From: Timema cristinae | Taxonomy: Eukaryota; Arthropoda; Insecta; Phasmatodea; Timematidae | Direction: 5' to 3' | DNA: 64,000 bases | Assembly: GCA_039000515.1 (NCBI GenBank) | Contig: JBCFYV010000533.1 | Span: 37,919 to 101,918 of the forward strand | In this document: positions 24,059 through 35,480 of the stretch, piece by piece | Layout of the letters: every line of letters starts with the position of its first letter | Numbering within the stretch: the stretch's first letter is position 1 | Made by a program: the position numbers and the translations under genes | Notes under the pieces: generated by a model | What the model was told of the DNA's origin: nothing | The model's input: the letters and a program-made list of their open reading frames with translations, nothing else | The model's database searches: none

Positions 24059-24236
24059 TGCTTTGAGTCTTTGCAGTAACCATTAATATTTATTATTAAT
24101 GAATATTATTGAGTTCTACTAGCACTCCTATAGTTATTTAAAAATAAATAAGTACACGTTTTTTAGTTCATTGGAATATTCACGCCCTCTGAAAATCCTA
24201 GGTCTGCGCCCTTTTGGAGAGCCCAGTCCGACCCTG
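24059..24236. repeat. hAT-MITE-like dispersed repeat, copy 1
   Basis: Begins near ATGCTTTGAG and ends GAGCCCAGTCCGACCCTG, whose reverse complement, CAGGGTCGGACTGGGC, has the look of a hAT terminal repeat. The same succession, including ATATTTATTATT, TAGTTATTT and CCCTTTTG, recurs at 61549-61753. A poly-A run lies further on, at about 24,388. Confidence 0.5.
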
Positions 24237-24702
24237 CACACCCTCAGTCCTTCGAGCATCCTGTTAGACTTCTATGCGATACGATGAATTGAAGGGGATT
24301 TTTCTTTGTGATTTAGATGTCACAGTATCACATTTTTGTTTGTATCTTTTCGTGACACTGTGTTTCTTTAAGTCACCTAATTTTGCAAAAAAAAAAAAAA
24401 AAAAAAAACTCAGCCCCCAGAGTAAATGCAACGCGCTTTACTTGAATTATTTGTAACGGGCTTAAATAGTTTCTGAACTCTTGTATTGATTCCCACTCCG
24501 GCCTATATCACTGGAAGTAACTTTTTATTTTACGAACTGGTAAGTTAATATTGGTCACAGAATTAACACAAATCAGCCTCGAGGATACACTATTATTCTC
24601 TAACTTTTTTTTTTGTGATGTGTTAGTGTTACAGAAAATAGTGTGTTTAGAAGCACAGCTTGAATAATTACCGCAGCAATCAAGGAGTTTAACTAAGTAT
24701 TG

Positions 24703-24990
24703 GGGTGACCTGGTGGTCTAGGGGTAAGGTGTCAGACTTCTGTGCTGGCGGCCGGGGTTCAACCCTCGGTCCCGGCAAATATTTATCTGATTACCAAACC
24801 CTTCCTTCACCTCTGACAAGACATCTTGTGAATGTGGGGAATGCCAGGTCTCCACTGTGGTTCGGATTCCACGTTAAACTGTAGGTCCTCCATTTCATCT
24901 CACAATCACCCTACCATTACACATTAGCGTAAGTGCGTATAACCCGAACGGGTAATAAGACGCGGTGCTAATAATAATAATAATAATAAT
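24703..24990 (+). mobile_element. SINE family 2, full length, 12-bp target duplication
   Basis: The head is tRNA-like with A box TGGTCTAGGGGTAAGG and B box GGGGTTCAACCCT. A body specific to this family follows, then the same 3' tail as SINE 1 (CGTATAACCCGAACGGGTA, then AAGACGCGGTGCTA) and (AAT)n. AACTAAGTATTG flanks it at 24691-24702 and 24991-25002. Confidence 0.9.
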
Positions 24991-25126
24991 AACTAAGTAT
25001 TGACTGATAGCACGTCAAATTGCGTGATACTGTATTATGCAACCAGGGGAGAAGTGAGCGGTGATTTCCCGCTTGGACTGCATGTGAGGATAACGTGCAA
25101 CAGTGGACTGAGGGGATCCCCAGGAC

Positions 25127-26463
25127 CCCTAATTTTGAAACTTGCGAAAATACTCGCTTGCGAGCTAACTCGCAACTTATGAACTCGCAAATCGCAGGCT
25201 GTACTGAAACAGAGCTAATTTTGAAAGGTTTCTAATGTCGTGCGAGTCGGTGTAGTGTTGTTTCGCTTGTGACTGAGTTTTCAATCCGACAACACTGTAA
25301 AACCATGACGTGCCAAAGGATTGGGGCGATGGTATGCCACAACACGTCATTATACAAGATACGTAACTGAAAGTAAACATTATTGTGGTATTGATTACAT
25401 CATATACAACGGTTTGTTTAGTTTCATTGGGAAACCATCTTCCAATTGTATACATCTAAGATTGTCTCAAAATTTTCTCAAAGCTATATGTTTAAAATAA
25501 AAACCACTTCTCTAGCACAATCCAATTTAGCACACTTGGTAGCACGCTTGACCCGAATTCGGACTATCATGAGTTCAATCCCAAACCAGGTAAAATATTT
25601 TAATTTTTGTCTGAATTTAAATCACGTTTTCGTAATTAGAATTCAGTAATATATTATTTTATTTTCGCAACTATTTTTAAATCATAAATATACCCTAAAA
25701 AAATTTACTATGCGAATAATAATTAGCTTACTTAGCCTTATTTTAAAATGTGTACAATTTTATGTCATAAAACCCATTAATTTAATTTTTAAATAATCAC
25801 CTACATACAAAATTTCAAAATTAATGTAGGCTTAGCGTTTTTAATTTAATGCCGTTTTAAATTATTTTTAACGACTATTATGTTAGTCTACGTAGGCTCA
25901 AATACCTTGTGTATTTCTATAAAAATATATTTAAAACATATTATATGCTTACTAATACGATCATTTAAAATTAAAGTTTAGTCTGATGAATTAAAAAAAA
26001 AATTATAAGGATTTGAACACGCGAACCTTAGATCATGAGACGGTCACGTTACTGACTCACCCAAATTGACGATTGAGGATATTGAAAAAATTAGAATATA
26101 TAGTTTCGTTTTCACCCAAACAAATATTTGTATTGAAGGATTGCATAAAGTGTACAAAGCAATCATATTCTTTTCTTCTGTAAACCTATTTTGTACAGTG
26201 GTAAGTTTATTTCAACAAAATCACTCTCAGAAAGCTGCAACCGAAGAGGGGGATGGCATCAATTTTGTTATTTTATTGCCTATTCGATAGACAAGGCCTG
26301 TCTCGCACGGTGTAAGGCTGGCGAGTAGAATCCGCTCGCTATTCGATCGTATGACGTCTGTTTTCACAGCGCAGATGTTTCAAAATTAGGGGTTTGCGAG
26401 ATTGTGTGCGAGATGAGAGAAATACACTAGCGAATCGCTACTCGCACTTTTCAAAATTAGAGG
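25127..26463. mobile_element. Inverted-repeat DNA element of unknown class
   Basis: The left end reads CCCCTAATTTTGAAACTTGC. The reverse complement of the right end reads CCCTCTAATTTTGAAAAGTG. Each arm extends about 100 bp, contains a second TAATTTTGAAA copy and several CTCGC/GCGAG words. The interior has no recognised transposase. Two short tRNA-like passages lie inside (25,518-25,580 and, inverted, 26,010-26,060). Flanks CCCCAGGA and CAGCAGAG agree at four of eight positions, so no duplication can be claimed. Confidence 0.5.
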
Positions 26464-27504
26464 GCAGCAGAGAATCCAAATTTCCGTCTATTTGTAGTAA
26501 ATGTAGAGGTAAATAAATTCACTTATCACCACCAATTATATTAAAACTACCCCGATCACCATCTTTGTTTACGAAACATAGTACACAAGTCGTTTCTATC
26601 CTTTATCTAGGTAGGAATCGCTTGCTCAATAACACATTATACCAAGTCATTACGATTTAATTTCGCCTATTTCCTTTTTCACAGTAAAATATGATCTTCA
26701 ATGTGTATTATTAATTCCTTTTTCCAAACTTTCTATATTTCACAAGGATATTAAATTTATTACCTCAAAATATATTATGCACTTTTTCCAAATAATGGAT
26801 TTTGCTATTAATATACATATTTTAATAGTAAGAGAGAGAGCTATGAAATTTAAACAAATGAAGAAACTTTAACCAGAAATCACTGGTATATCCTTATCAC
26901 AGATACATGTGAAGGGCAGATAATAAATGTAAAACTAGCTGCTATATTCCTTAAGTTGGTGAGGACTTCATGTAATTTGTATGTTATTGGCACCTATACC
27001 AAGCTTGACGTATCAGGTATTCGGTAAAGCATAAAAGAGGTAATCGATAACATAACAAATCTTTATCTCACTTTATTTACGAACAAAAATCTTACCACAA
27101 AATACTTCCATATACAAACGATGCACTTCTATTATCTCCTTAACTATGAATTACTGATTCATAAAATGAAATGTCCCTCATAGCACAGATAGGGTTATAT
27201 GTCTACCTCCTTTGTTTAAGTGGGTAAAATTGTGTATTTTAAAAGTTAAACTAAACGTTTTATTTCCATAATGAAAACTTAGATATTTTTTTTAAAAAAA
27301 GGATAGAAAAAACCAACAACTTTAGGAATAACTTTATTAAATCATATTTTGTAGTGTTAAAAATATTTTATGGAAATATTATATAATTAAGTTGAAATGT
27401 ACACTCCAGTTACCCTGAAAGGTAGCAAGATTACCTTGATAGACTATATTATGGTGCTATTTTAGTAGCTGAACCATAGTAAAAACATTAAAGGTAAGTT
27501 TGCT
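26464..27504. other. AT-rich stretch, nothing recognised
   Basis: No coding sequence or repeat boundary recognised. Confidence 0.4.
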
Positions 27505-28190
27505 ATTGGTCGACAACTTAGCTCAGTCAGCTACGAGGCAAGGGTCCCGGGTTCAATTCCCGGCATGGCTGAGTAATTTATCATTGATGAAAGGTGGGTT
27601 TCCCCTTCCAAAGTGATGAATTAACGGTATAGAGATACACGTCAGTGATGTCTCCTATTGAAGTGATACCGTTTATTCAGTTGATAATTGCCCCGTGATC
27701 GAACACTAATTAAAGCGGTACGGTATTTCGGTATTGTGAGATAATTGGTATTTATAGCCCCGTGATCAAGCACCAATTATTATGATACGGTTTATATTGT
27801 GATATTTTAATTGAATAAATAACACCTTTAACGTACTTGTGACAGGTGTTGAGAAGGCTAGCTTCCTATTGGGTAGAGGGAGCTAGCGTCACTCACTTTT
27901 TTTGGTAAATACTACGGGGAGTTTCTTTTGAAAGAAAAAATAAGTTTTAATGGTTCAATCCTTTGACATTATTTCTGAAAAGCGCGCGATTCTCCATGGA
28001 TGAAGTATTGAAAGGATATTTTACATACAATACTTAAAGAAAATGCACTTCATCCATGACATTTTTTTAATATATGAGAGGGGTCCAAATCAGTTTCGTT
28101 ACAACGGCTGGGGGCTGGATGTTGTGTCTGTTCTAGATTTAAGTTAGTTTATCAAGTCGTGTGCTGATATAATCAGTTGTTTCAGAGAGT
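27505..28190 (+). repeat. SINE family 3, interrupted copy
   Basis: The head at 27,505-27,575 is tRNA-like (CTTAGCTCAGTCAG, then GGGTCCCGGGTTCAATTCCC). The body phrase TGATGAATTAACGG ends near 27,635. The tail GGGGGCTGGATGTTGT starts near 28,109 and runs through TGTGCTGATATAATC. In the copy at 54.1 kb these two parts are adjacent, so about 470 bp was inserted here. The insert holds a near-duplicate (GCCCCGTGATCGAACAC / GCCCCGTGATCAAGCAC) and a hairpin with arms CATGGATGAAGT / ACTTCATCCATG (about 27,996 and 28,050). Confidence 0.6.
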
Positions 28191-28949
28191 TCACGTTATA
28201 TACCTCAAAATATTGAAATTAAGTTTGCTACATCTCAAGGTAAATGGATGGTACACTCAGTTTACTGTTAAAGCTTAAAATTAAACCTTGACAGGCTCTA
28301 CTATGGCACTAACAATTTGGTTACACCTTAGGGAAACACGCAAGGTAAGCTTGATAGCTTTCAGGGTAAAACCTAATTTCCATAACTTATTCGTTTCCCA
28401 AATAGGTAATTCCTTTGATACATTGAATCAAAATAAGTCACAACAACGTCGATTAGAGATGCATGGTCTTCCAAGTATTCTGAAGATCTTATCAGGAATC
28501 AACCCTCGCTCACTATACTAAAGCTTATCCTATATTGTAATTTAGGAACTATAGTGTTTGCAACAAAACAAAGCTACAGCCCACGTTGGTCAATCGTGCA
28601 TACTCATGAATCTTCTCTAATCCCCACATAACACTATCAAACAAATAAAATATTTGTTTTGTACCTCCGGGACATAAGTGGTTGAATATAAAGGACATGT
28701 ATGTGCCAATTCCAAAAATACATTTTTTTTATCTCATGTCTACATCAAAATTGTACTCAAATTTAAAAATTCAATGAATTACCAATTTTTAGTAACACGC
28801 ATATGTTTAATATACAATTTTCATCATTTTTTATTATAAGATACAATAGTTATAAAAATTTATATTATTGCATTCTATATAATAAAATTAATAGCCCTGA
28901 CTATTTTTTTTAAATGCGTTTTGCATTCTCTCTTAAAAAATCAATAGTT
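28191..28949. other. AT-rich stretch, nothing recognised
   Basis: The ORF at 28288-28521 shows no recognisable family. Confidence 0.4.
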
Positions 28950-30300
28950 AGCTCCCATAATGGCAGTATACAAGCTACCTTGATAGTTATTTTCTGTCAT
29001 GGATATTTCCTAATGAAAGCGTTCCCCTTGCTTATCACTCACACTCCCAAATTTTCAGGAAAACCCCCCAAATATGAAAGTAGAAAATGAATTTTCAAAT
29101 ATATTTGGCACCCCCATATATTTATAGCATTGCACGCAAAGCTGACAAAACCATAGATATGCTATTGTCTTCTTTCCCGTTTCTAAAATTGCCATACACA
29201 ACTTCTTTAAACGAAAGCCAATTTGTCAATTCAGTGTACTGTAGCTTTATCTCAAATACATCATTTTCAAAAAAGTTTTCTTATATGGTAACCAATGATA
29301 ATGCTTTCTTTAAGTTTAGCATTTGTTTTATTGAGAAAAACATCAGCGAGATAGGTGAAGCTATTTTCTATTTGTCTTAAGCCTTAACAAATTTCTTCAT
29401 TTATATTATGTAAAAATTCGCTAACACTACCTCAGACCATGTGGCCACCGAAGCGGGTCATTGACTAATTGATGTTGATCTTCATCAGAGCAAAAATTAA
29501 TTAAATGAAGGTTTACAGGAACATAGGAGGATTACTTAAATAGGTTGAATCCCACGAATCAGAAATTATTAAAATTCGATGTTCCTTCTTCATTATGGAG
29601 CTCAATGTATAGGGTTTTGCCTCGAGATGAAATTAGGATACCCGACAAACTGTTGATATTGCAGTAAGTTAATCCTAACGCCATCAACTAGGAAAGCGTC
29701 CCCCCATCTGAGCTTAATATTATTCAAATATCTTCCCAGAACCATCCATGCTGCGTGCATTAAAATGCATCTTTCCTTTGTAAGAATACATTTTCAAAAA
29801 CAGCTCAAATAGAAAATCTTTATATCCAGTGCCTCATAAATGAATGGGCATGACTTTAAAATACTCCCGAATATGTCCACAAACTTTGGGTTAAACTCGA
29901 TAGAGACATTATCAGGTACGCCGTACGCAAATATTACATCAAGGAAAACACCTATTGCAACTATATATACAAAGCAATTTTTTGCTCTTCTAGAGCTATA
30001 AAGAAACTTATTTATTAAAGATTTACAAACATTTCTTGAGGAAGAAATGGCTTACTGCTTTGGCCAGACTTATACCAAAACATAAATAGATGTCTTCATA
30101 CCAGACCTAAATAAACAGCTATTTTCGAGTTTGCTGGGGCCAAGTATTTTAGAATTAACTTCATCTAAAAATACAAGGTCTAAAGTATGAACGGAATTTC
30201 CTTGACTTAGATACCCAAGCATAAGAATTTTCTCTGAGAGTTGCTAAGCAATTTATACCAATTTGTGTGTTAATCAATCATTCCGAATTGTTAGTTCTTT
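28950..30300 (-). pseudogene. Decayed minus-strand coding-like stretch, unidentified
   Basis: Minus-strand translation gives several open pieces of protein-like composition broken by stops and frame changes. Examples are LDVIFAYGVPDNVSIEF and FNPKFVDIFG around 29,830-29,950, GVRINLLQYQQF near 29,660, and ENDVFEIKLQYTELTN with LSFKEVVYGNFRNGKEDN near 29,160-29,270. A further piece, DEVNSKILGP, lies near 30,140. The intact plus-strand ORF at 29087-29380 overlaps this and is probably a shadow. The family was not recognised; it could be a transposon gene or an old viral or host gene. Boundaries are rough. Confidence 0.35.
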
Positions 30301-31099
30301 AAGAGCAGTTTAAAAAATTAAAATTGTATTTCGTTTAGTGACTTAATTATATTACAGCATTATCTTGCAATTATTTAAACAACAGCAACCAGTTTTCAAT
30401 TTACAGGCAGGTAGAGTGAGATTTACTTCCCGATTTTTAAGAAATATCTCACTTTGTAAAGAGAACCATATTTTAAATATTGATAATTTAGTAACCAAAA
30501 ATAATTAACAGCTTTATACTATTACAATTTTTTTGTGTGTATAATTTACCAAGATAATCGCCTCCAAGCAAACTCTAAAAATAACCGATAATAAAGAAAA
30601 TGTGTACTTAAAACAATCATCTTTGGCATGCACCAGAATACATAACTGCTAAAAGTGTTTTCAACCAGCTAATAGTTTCACCAGCTACCGTTATCACATT
30701 TTCTTTCAGTGAAATCTTATTAGAGTCTTATCTTGACAGGATTCACAGGAACTCGATAAAATCTTAACCAAAAAAACCAAACTTTTTTACTTACTCTAAC
30801 TTATATTGTTACAGTTCAAGCTTGATCTATTCATTTAAAAATGAAATCCATTCTTCTTGTTTTAATTTGCGCAAAAAGTTCAATAATTTTCTCCTTGATC
30901 TCTGGATGACAAATGAGGAAATTTTTCTCCATCGAAAATACTGCAAGCGCATTTAGTCTTTCTGTTAAATAAAATAACAAAAAAAAATTTAATCAAATAG
31001 AATAGCTGGTAACAGAATAATCTAATTCTACACTCTTCTGCACTTTATCACATTCAAGAATATGGTACACGGTTTTTAAGCACAACACACGCTGAGTAA
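30301..31099. other. AT-rich stretch, nothing recognised
   Basis: If the CD36-like gene at 32.6-33.1 kb continues leftwards, this could lie in its intron; no further exon was found. Confidence 0.35.
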
Positions 31100-31260
31100 A
31101 AACTTCCTTCCACCATCACGCCGGAGCCGGCACTGCGAGATCAACAGTGCTCTCTCTACCTGGCAGTCCCGCCTTCCTCCCCACAACCCTTCTATGTGCG
31201 CATGCGCACACCAGTCAAACACCACGTCACTGGCACTGTGAAGCGCAAAGTTCCATACAA
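31100..31260. promoter_or_regulatory. GC-rich patch with a perfect 16-bp palindrome
   Basis: In an AT-rich setting this stretch is notably richer in G+C and CpG. It contains TGTGCGCATGCGCACA at 31195-31210, a perfect palindrome whose core TGCGCATGCGCA matches the classical NRF1 binding consensus. That suggests a promoter or CpG-rich regulatory site, but no transcript start can be shown. Confidence 0.35.
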
Positions 31261-31574
31261 AGATTTTTGTATATTTTTCATAAACTGTGGGATGGCTACT
31301 GAAGTACTGACACTAAGCTTTAGGAATATAAGTGTACTACAAAAATAAAGAAAGAAGTAAAGAAAAAAAGGACTCATTATATTAAATGTTATCGAGCCGC
31401 CACTTGTTATAGCCTTAACATTATCTCTTATTGAGAATCGTAATGATCAGTTAAAAAACATAACTTTACTGTAAACAGTTGTATAGATTGTCTTCACAAA
31501 TTCGTTCAAAAATAAAGAAAAAGAAAAAAGTAAACATAAACACAATACTTTCAAATCAAAATTTTTAAATGTAA

Positions 31575-31990
31575 TTCTGGAGTTGATATATTATGATTCC
31601 CAAAGTTTTTGAATGAGAGAGGTGTGGCTTCATGGATTGGCACAAATGTTTGATGTCTGGTTGTCCAGTTGAAACTTTCAAGAAGAGGGCCGGCTCCAAG
31701 TTTAGCCTATTGCGGTATTTATTTTTCAGTTACATTATGGATGAAAAACCACTCTCACAGAAATATGTTGTTGGGAAAGGCATCACAAACTGCTAATATA
31801 GATGGTGTCAAGTAGAGGGTTCAAAATTCTCAGAGATCGGTACCTAGACAAGAGCCAATACCTGGGAAAAAAGGTTGGAAATAATCAGATAAAGGTACTT
31901 GCCAACAATTAGAGTTTCCCCTAAGTCACCTGTTATTTTGCCAACTTTCTCTTGAGAGCTGCCCGCGCACCCCAGTTTGAGAACCAATGG
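31575..31990 (-). mobile_element. hAT element remnant with transposase C terminus
   Basis: Minus-strand translation of about 31,580-31,790 gives PFPTTYFCESGFSSIM, a stop, then LKNKYRNRLNLEPALFLKVS and a PDIKHLC segment: the C-terminal block of ZBED-type hAT transposases. The right end, reverse-complemented, reads CATTGGTTCTCAAACTGGGG. The left end contains ATGATTCCCAAAGTTT. These are matching hAT-style termini. No target duplication was recognised and the catalytic part is deleted. Confidence 0.65.
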
Positions 31991-32567
31991 TGTAGTCCAT
32001 CAAGATAAGACATTTCAGGGTAATCATAGTGTAATCATTCTTGGTAAAACTGCCAACTTTAGGGTAAGCAGAGTGTAAAATTGACAAAAATGATATTTGT
32101 TTTCAAAATATTTTTCAGACTTAAAAACACTAACTATATTATATACTTCTATAATATTTTAGATTAACTTTAAACTTCTTATTTATTTGTATGATAGCCA
32201 GAATAAAGGTCTTTCAATAATTCTTAGTACGATCAATATGTCAAAATAAGCATAATGTCTCCAAAATAGAGATATAGGTAGGCAGAAAGACCAAAGTTAA
32301 ACTGAAAATATTATTGTGAGTGCCTAGTTTCATAATGAGGATATATCAATATTTTGTTAAAACGTTATTGGTATATACATAGAGAGAAATAGATATAAAA
32401 AAAGTATACAAACGTAAATAGAAAATCCCAAATATACACACAATCCTCACATGAGCCCTTTTTCCATACGAATAACATTAATTTAAGAAAGACGTTACAA
32501 AGATTTAAGAGGTAACTTACTTGTTACTTTAAATTTGATTGTTTGAAAACATATTTATATAACTTAC
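31991..32567. other. AT-rich intron or spacer
   Basis: Follows the donor site of the CD36-like second exon on the minus strand. No other exon seen. Confidence 0.35.
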
Positions 32568-33119
32568 CCCATTTATTACTAGGTCAACCCATTGGGAGAA
32601 GAAGACTGCCACAACTGCTCCAAACAGCAAAAGTACAACAGCGACGACAATGACAAGCCCTGAAAAATGAAATATTTGATTTATTATTCAAAAATTATCA
32701 TTACTATATAGATTATGTTTAAAACACAAGCAAATGTGTGCAACATGTTGATTTGATATAACTTTTAGGGTAGTTGATATTGTGTTGTGTAGAATTTATT
32801 TTACATGCAACTTACTTTTTAACCATCATGAATAGAACGTTTGATTTAATAGTAAAGCAGATTTAACAATATGATTTAATTATCTATGGCCCATTGGTGT
32901 TTGCCCTTAAAAAATGTAGTAGATATATTTTAAGATATTTTGAATTTATGGATAACCCTACTTATAAAAGAAACCGCGTGATTCGTGCATTAGTTTTAAA
33001 TGGTCTAATAAACTTGATCCGGCAAATTGTTATGAGCTGGTATAATAGTTATCCTATATTTTTTAAACATCTCTTTGCTTTACCGTACCTGTGAGTGATA
33101 AAATGGTTTCTAGCACCAT
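32568..33119 (-). CDS. First two coding exons of a membrane protein, possibly CD36/scavenger receptor class B
   Basis: Exon 1 (33119 down to 33089) starts with ATG and encodes MVLETILSLT plus one base, followed by donor GTACGG. Exon 2 (32659 to 32568, 92 bp) lies between TTTTTCAG and GTAAGT. The phases join exactly (1 + 2 bases) to give Gly, then a hydrophobic helix (LVIVVAVVLLLFGAVVAVF) and FSQWVDLVINGV. A very short cytoplasmic N terminus, one helix and an amphipathic WVDLVI segment is the layout of CD36-family N termini, which act in lipid and lipoprotein uptake at membranes. The intron is 429 bp. Later exons were not found, so the gene either continues leftward over long introns or is a fragment. 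Any single-pass protein could share this layout, so the family call is weak; the exon pair itself is well supported. Confidence 0.45.
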
Positions 33120-33715
33120 GTTCTCAGACTCAGAGGTGAAGGGAACTGCAGTCGTGGGAAGGGCTACTTGAGGGAATTGTGCGTCATAAACCAACTGACA
33201 GTGCAAATATTAAAACGCATTCCATTTGGGTAAACATATACCCTACAAACTGAGGACTTAAGAGCCCGTTTCAGAGCGATGTATTTGCTGGTTTGCATGA
33301 CCAACTTACTTAGCTTATACAGCCTCGTAAATACATCGCAGGAACACGGGACTTGTTTTATTTTGTAAGGGAAGGATGTACAAATTAGACCTGCTTATAA
33401 TTTTGTTTATTTTTTATTTACTTTTTTATATCATTTGTGAAACTACACTAAAATTGACTATTTTTGATACAGTCTAAAATTGTAATAATGTAGCGTTTTG
33501 ACTTTATATAAACGGAGTTCTGACTTTTAATAAAAGGAGGTGAAACTTTTAAATTCTTTAAGATCAATTTACTATAAAAATATTTATAAACCAAAGCTTA
33601 AATATCGAGTAATTTATTATCTACTTAGAGGCAGTAACGCTAATAAAATCTCGCCGCTTTTTACTATGGCTATCTCGTGGGTACCCGTCATTTGGCCTAA
33701 AGTGTAGGCTAAACG
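33120..33715. other. Upstream flank of the CD36-like gene
   Basis: Expected to hold its 5' untranslated region and promoter on the minus strand. No definite TATA or initiator can be assigned. Confidence 0.35.
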
Positions 33716-33790
33716 CCTTTAGGCCAAATGACTTTAGGCCAAACGCATTTTAGGCCAAATGCCTTTTAGGCCAAATGACTTTTTGTAAAG
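33716..33790 (+). repeat. Short tandem repeat around TTTAGGCCAAATG
   Basis: TTTAGGCCAAATG and close variants occur four times at 17-20 bp spacing. An inverted CATTTGGCCTAAA lies just upstream at about 33,690, so the cluster can fold on itself. Confidence 0.75.
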
Positions 33791-34043
33791 TTAATTTTTA
33801 GACCATTTATTAAAATATGTTTTGCTGTCTCCGGAAACATTCGTTAAAATTTGTAGTGATGCTAATAGATGGCGAGGTGTGTAGTGTTTAGTTAAATAGT
33901 ATATAGACCTACTACCGTTTCAAAATATATAAGTCTTTTCTCAATTTACTACTTCCCAAGGTATAGCAGCACGTCCATTAACCTGTAGTACCACTTTTGT
34001 ATGTTGAACTTTTTACATTGCCAAGGTTTTGTACTAATTTTTG

Positions 34044-34212
34044 ACAAGCCATCTTGTGAATGTGGGGAGGGCCAAGCCACCACCGTGGTTCGGATTCCAC
34101 GTTAAACTGTAGGTCCTTCATTTCATCTCACAATCACCCTACCATTACACATTAGCGTAAGTGCGTATAACCCGAACGGGTAGTAAGACGTGGTGCTAAT
34201 AATAATAATAAT
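34044..34212 (+). mobile_element. SINE family 2, 5'-truncated, 11-bp target duplication
   Basis: The copy begins inside the family 2 body (ACAAGCCATCTTGTG) and keeps the full tail and (AAT)n. ACTAATTTTTG flanks it at 34033-34043 and 34213-34223. Truncation at the 5' end with a duplication is the signature of incomplete target-primed reverse transcription. Confidence 0.85.
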
Positions 34213-34429
34213 ACTAATTTTTGTACCGTTTTGTACCAGAAATAAAAAGTTTTGTACCCGTACCGTTTTTTATTAATTAGCACATACATGTGGTCACACC
34301 ATTTTAATAATTTTGTTTTATTTTGAATTTTGAATATATTTTTATTGCTTCATAGGCCAAACAGAATATTAATTTTTTAGTCAATCATAATTTAGGCAAG
34401 TCGAAAGAAGTGAGAAATTGGTTCTCACC

Positions 34430-34467
34430 TCATCTGAAATCCCTTCGCGCCTCGCAGTTTGAGAAAC
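34430..34467. repeat. hAT-like terminal sequence
   Basis: The reverse complement of the end reads CAGGGTTTCTCAAACTGCGA, typical of hAT termini. The partner end was not identified. Confidence 0.35.
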
Positions 34468-34744
34468 CCTGATCTAAACTACCAAAAATACAATTTCAGA
34501 CACGTATGAGGTGAAAACTTTGTATGTTAATGAAGCCACAAATTAACTACTACCTATAAGAAGTAAAATCTATTATATATGCAGTTTTTGCATCAATATT
34601 TGCTTGCTAACGCGGAGACATTGTTGAAATGAACACCAAAAGAAATAGTTTAAATTTACTAACTAAACATGAATTAATTTGAAAGAATCACTCTAGTAAT
34701 AAGCACCTCAGCTTATCAAATAAATTGTTCTGTTACTAATTGTT

Positions 34745-35232
34745 TCTATTGGTTTTTGAAAATTTTCCCTTCTCCTCCCCAATTATAATTTCTCTAACTC
34801 CCATTTAAACAAATAGTTTTAAGAATAATTTCTTTATCTATAGTTGTACTTCTACCTGCCAGCCAAATTTCGATTTTCAACTATAGATAAAAGGTTTTTT
34901 TTATAACTCCCCTCGCACCTCCCTTGATTTCATGGAGTTACATTTTAAAATGTTCGGACTTATTAGTTATTTGGAGTGGTGCATTTACGGGCATGCCAAA
35001 ATTCAATTTTTAACGACACTGCACTGAGAGGTAGTAGTTTCTATTAATTTTGTAGATTTTGGACCCCTTATTCCCCAACCCACTCTGAGAAATTTAGAGT
35101 CTAATGTTATTTTGGCTATCTGGGATTCAATTTATTTTTATTTATCTGTCCAAATTTTATTTTTTTCCTCATCTCAAAAAGTTTTTTTCTCTATTATACT
35201 CCATCATCACTATTTCTCAGAATGAAATTTTA

Positions 35233-35301
<69 letters not shown>

Positions 35302-35480
35302 GTAAATGTCTATTTGTATTGTTTACCGTACCTAATTAATAAATTTAAATTCTTTACAATACAGAGAAGTAAATAAATATATTAGTTTTGGAAATTTTTT
35401 ACTTCCCAACACCCTTCCTCCCACCATTACTCAACTCACTGAGAAATTTCAAATTCTAAGATTTATTTGGTCATCTTGAT
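34745..35480. repeat. Degenerate array, inverted relative to 1.5-4.0 kb
   Basis: Reverse-complementing this stretch gives CACTCCAAATAACTAATAAG, AAACCTTTTATCTATAGTTG and G-rich spacers, matching the two-part unit of the left-hand array. It is interrupted by the AAT/ATT palindrome. Confidence 0.55.
35235..35301. repeat. (AAT)n followed by (ATT)n
   Basis: A run of AAT units passes directly into ATT units, giving a long perfect palindrome that could form a cruciform. The ORF 35104-35376 (poly-Asn, poly-Tyr) is an artefact of it. Confidence 0.9.

Noticed and set aside
27505..27575. Functional tRNA gene
   Set aside because: B box is good but the acceptor and D stems do not pair, and the flanking body matches two other copies: it is a SINE head.
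35104..35376. Asn/Tyr-run protein
   Set aside because: Translation of the AAT/ATT palindrome.
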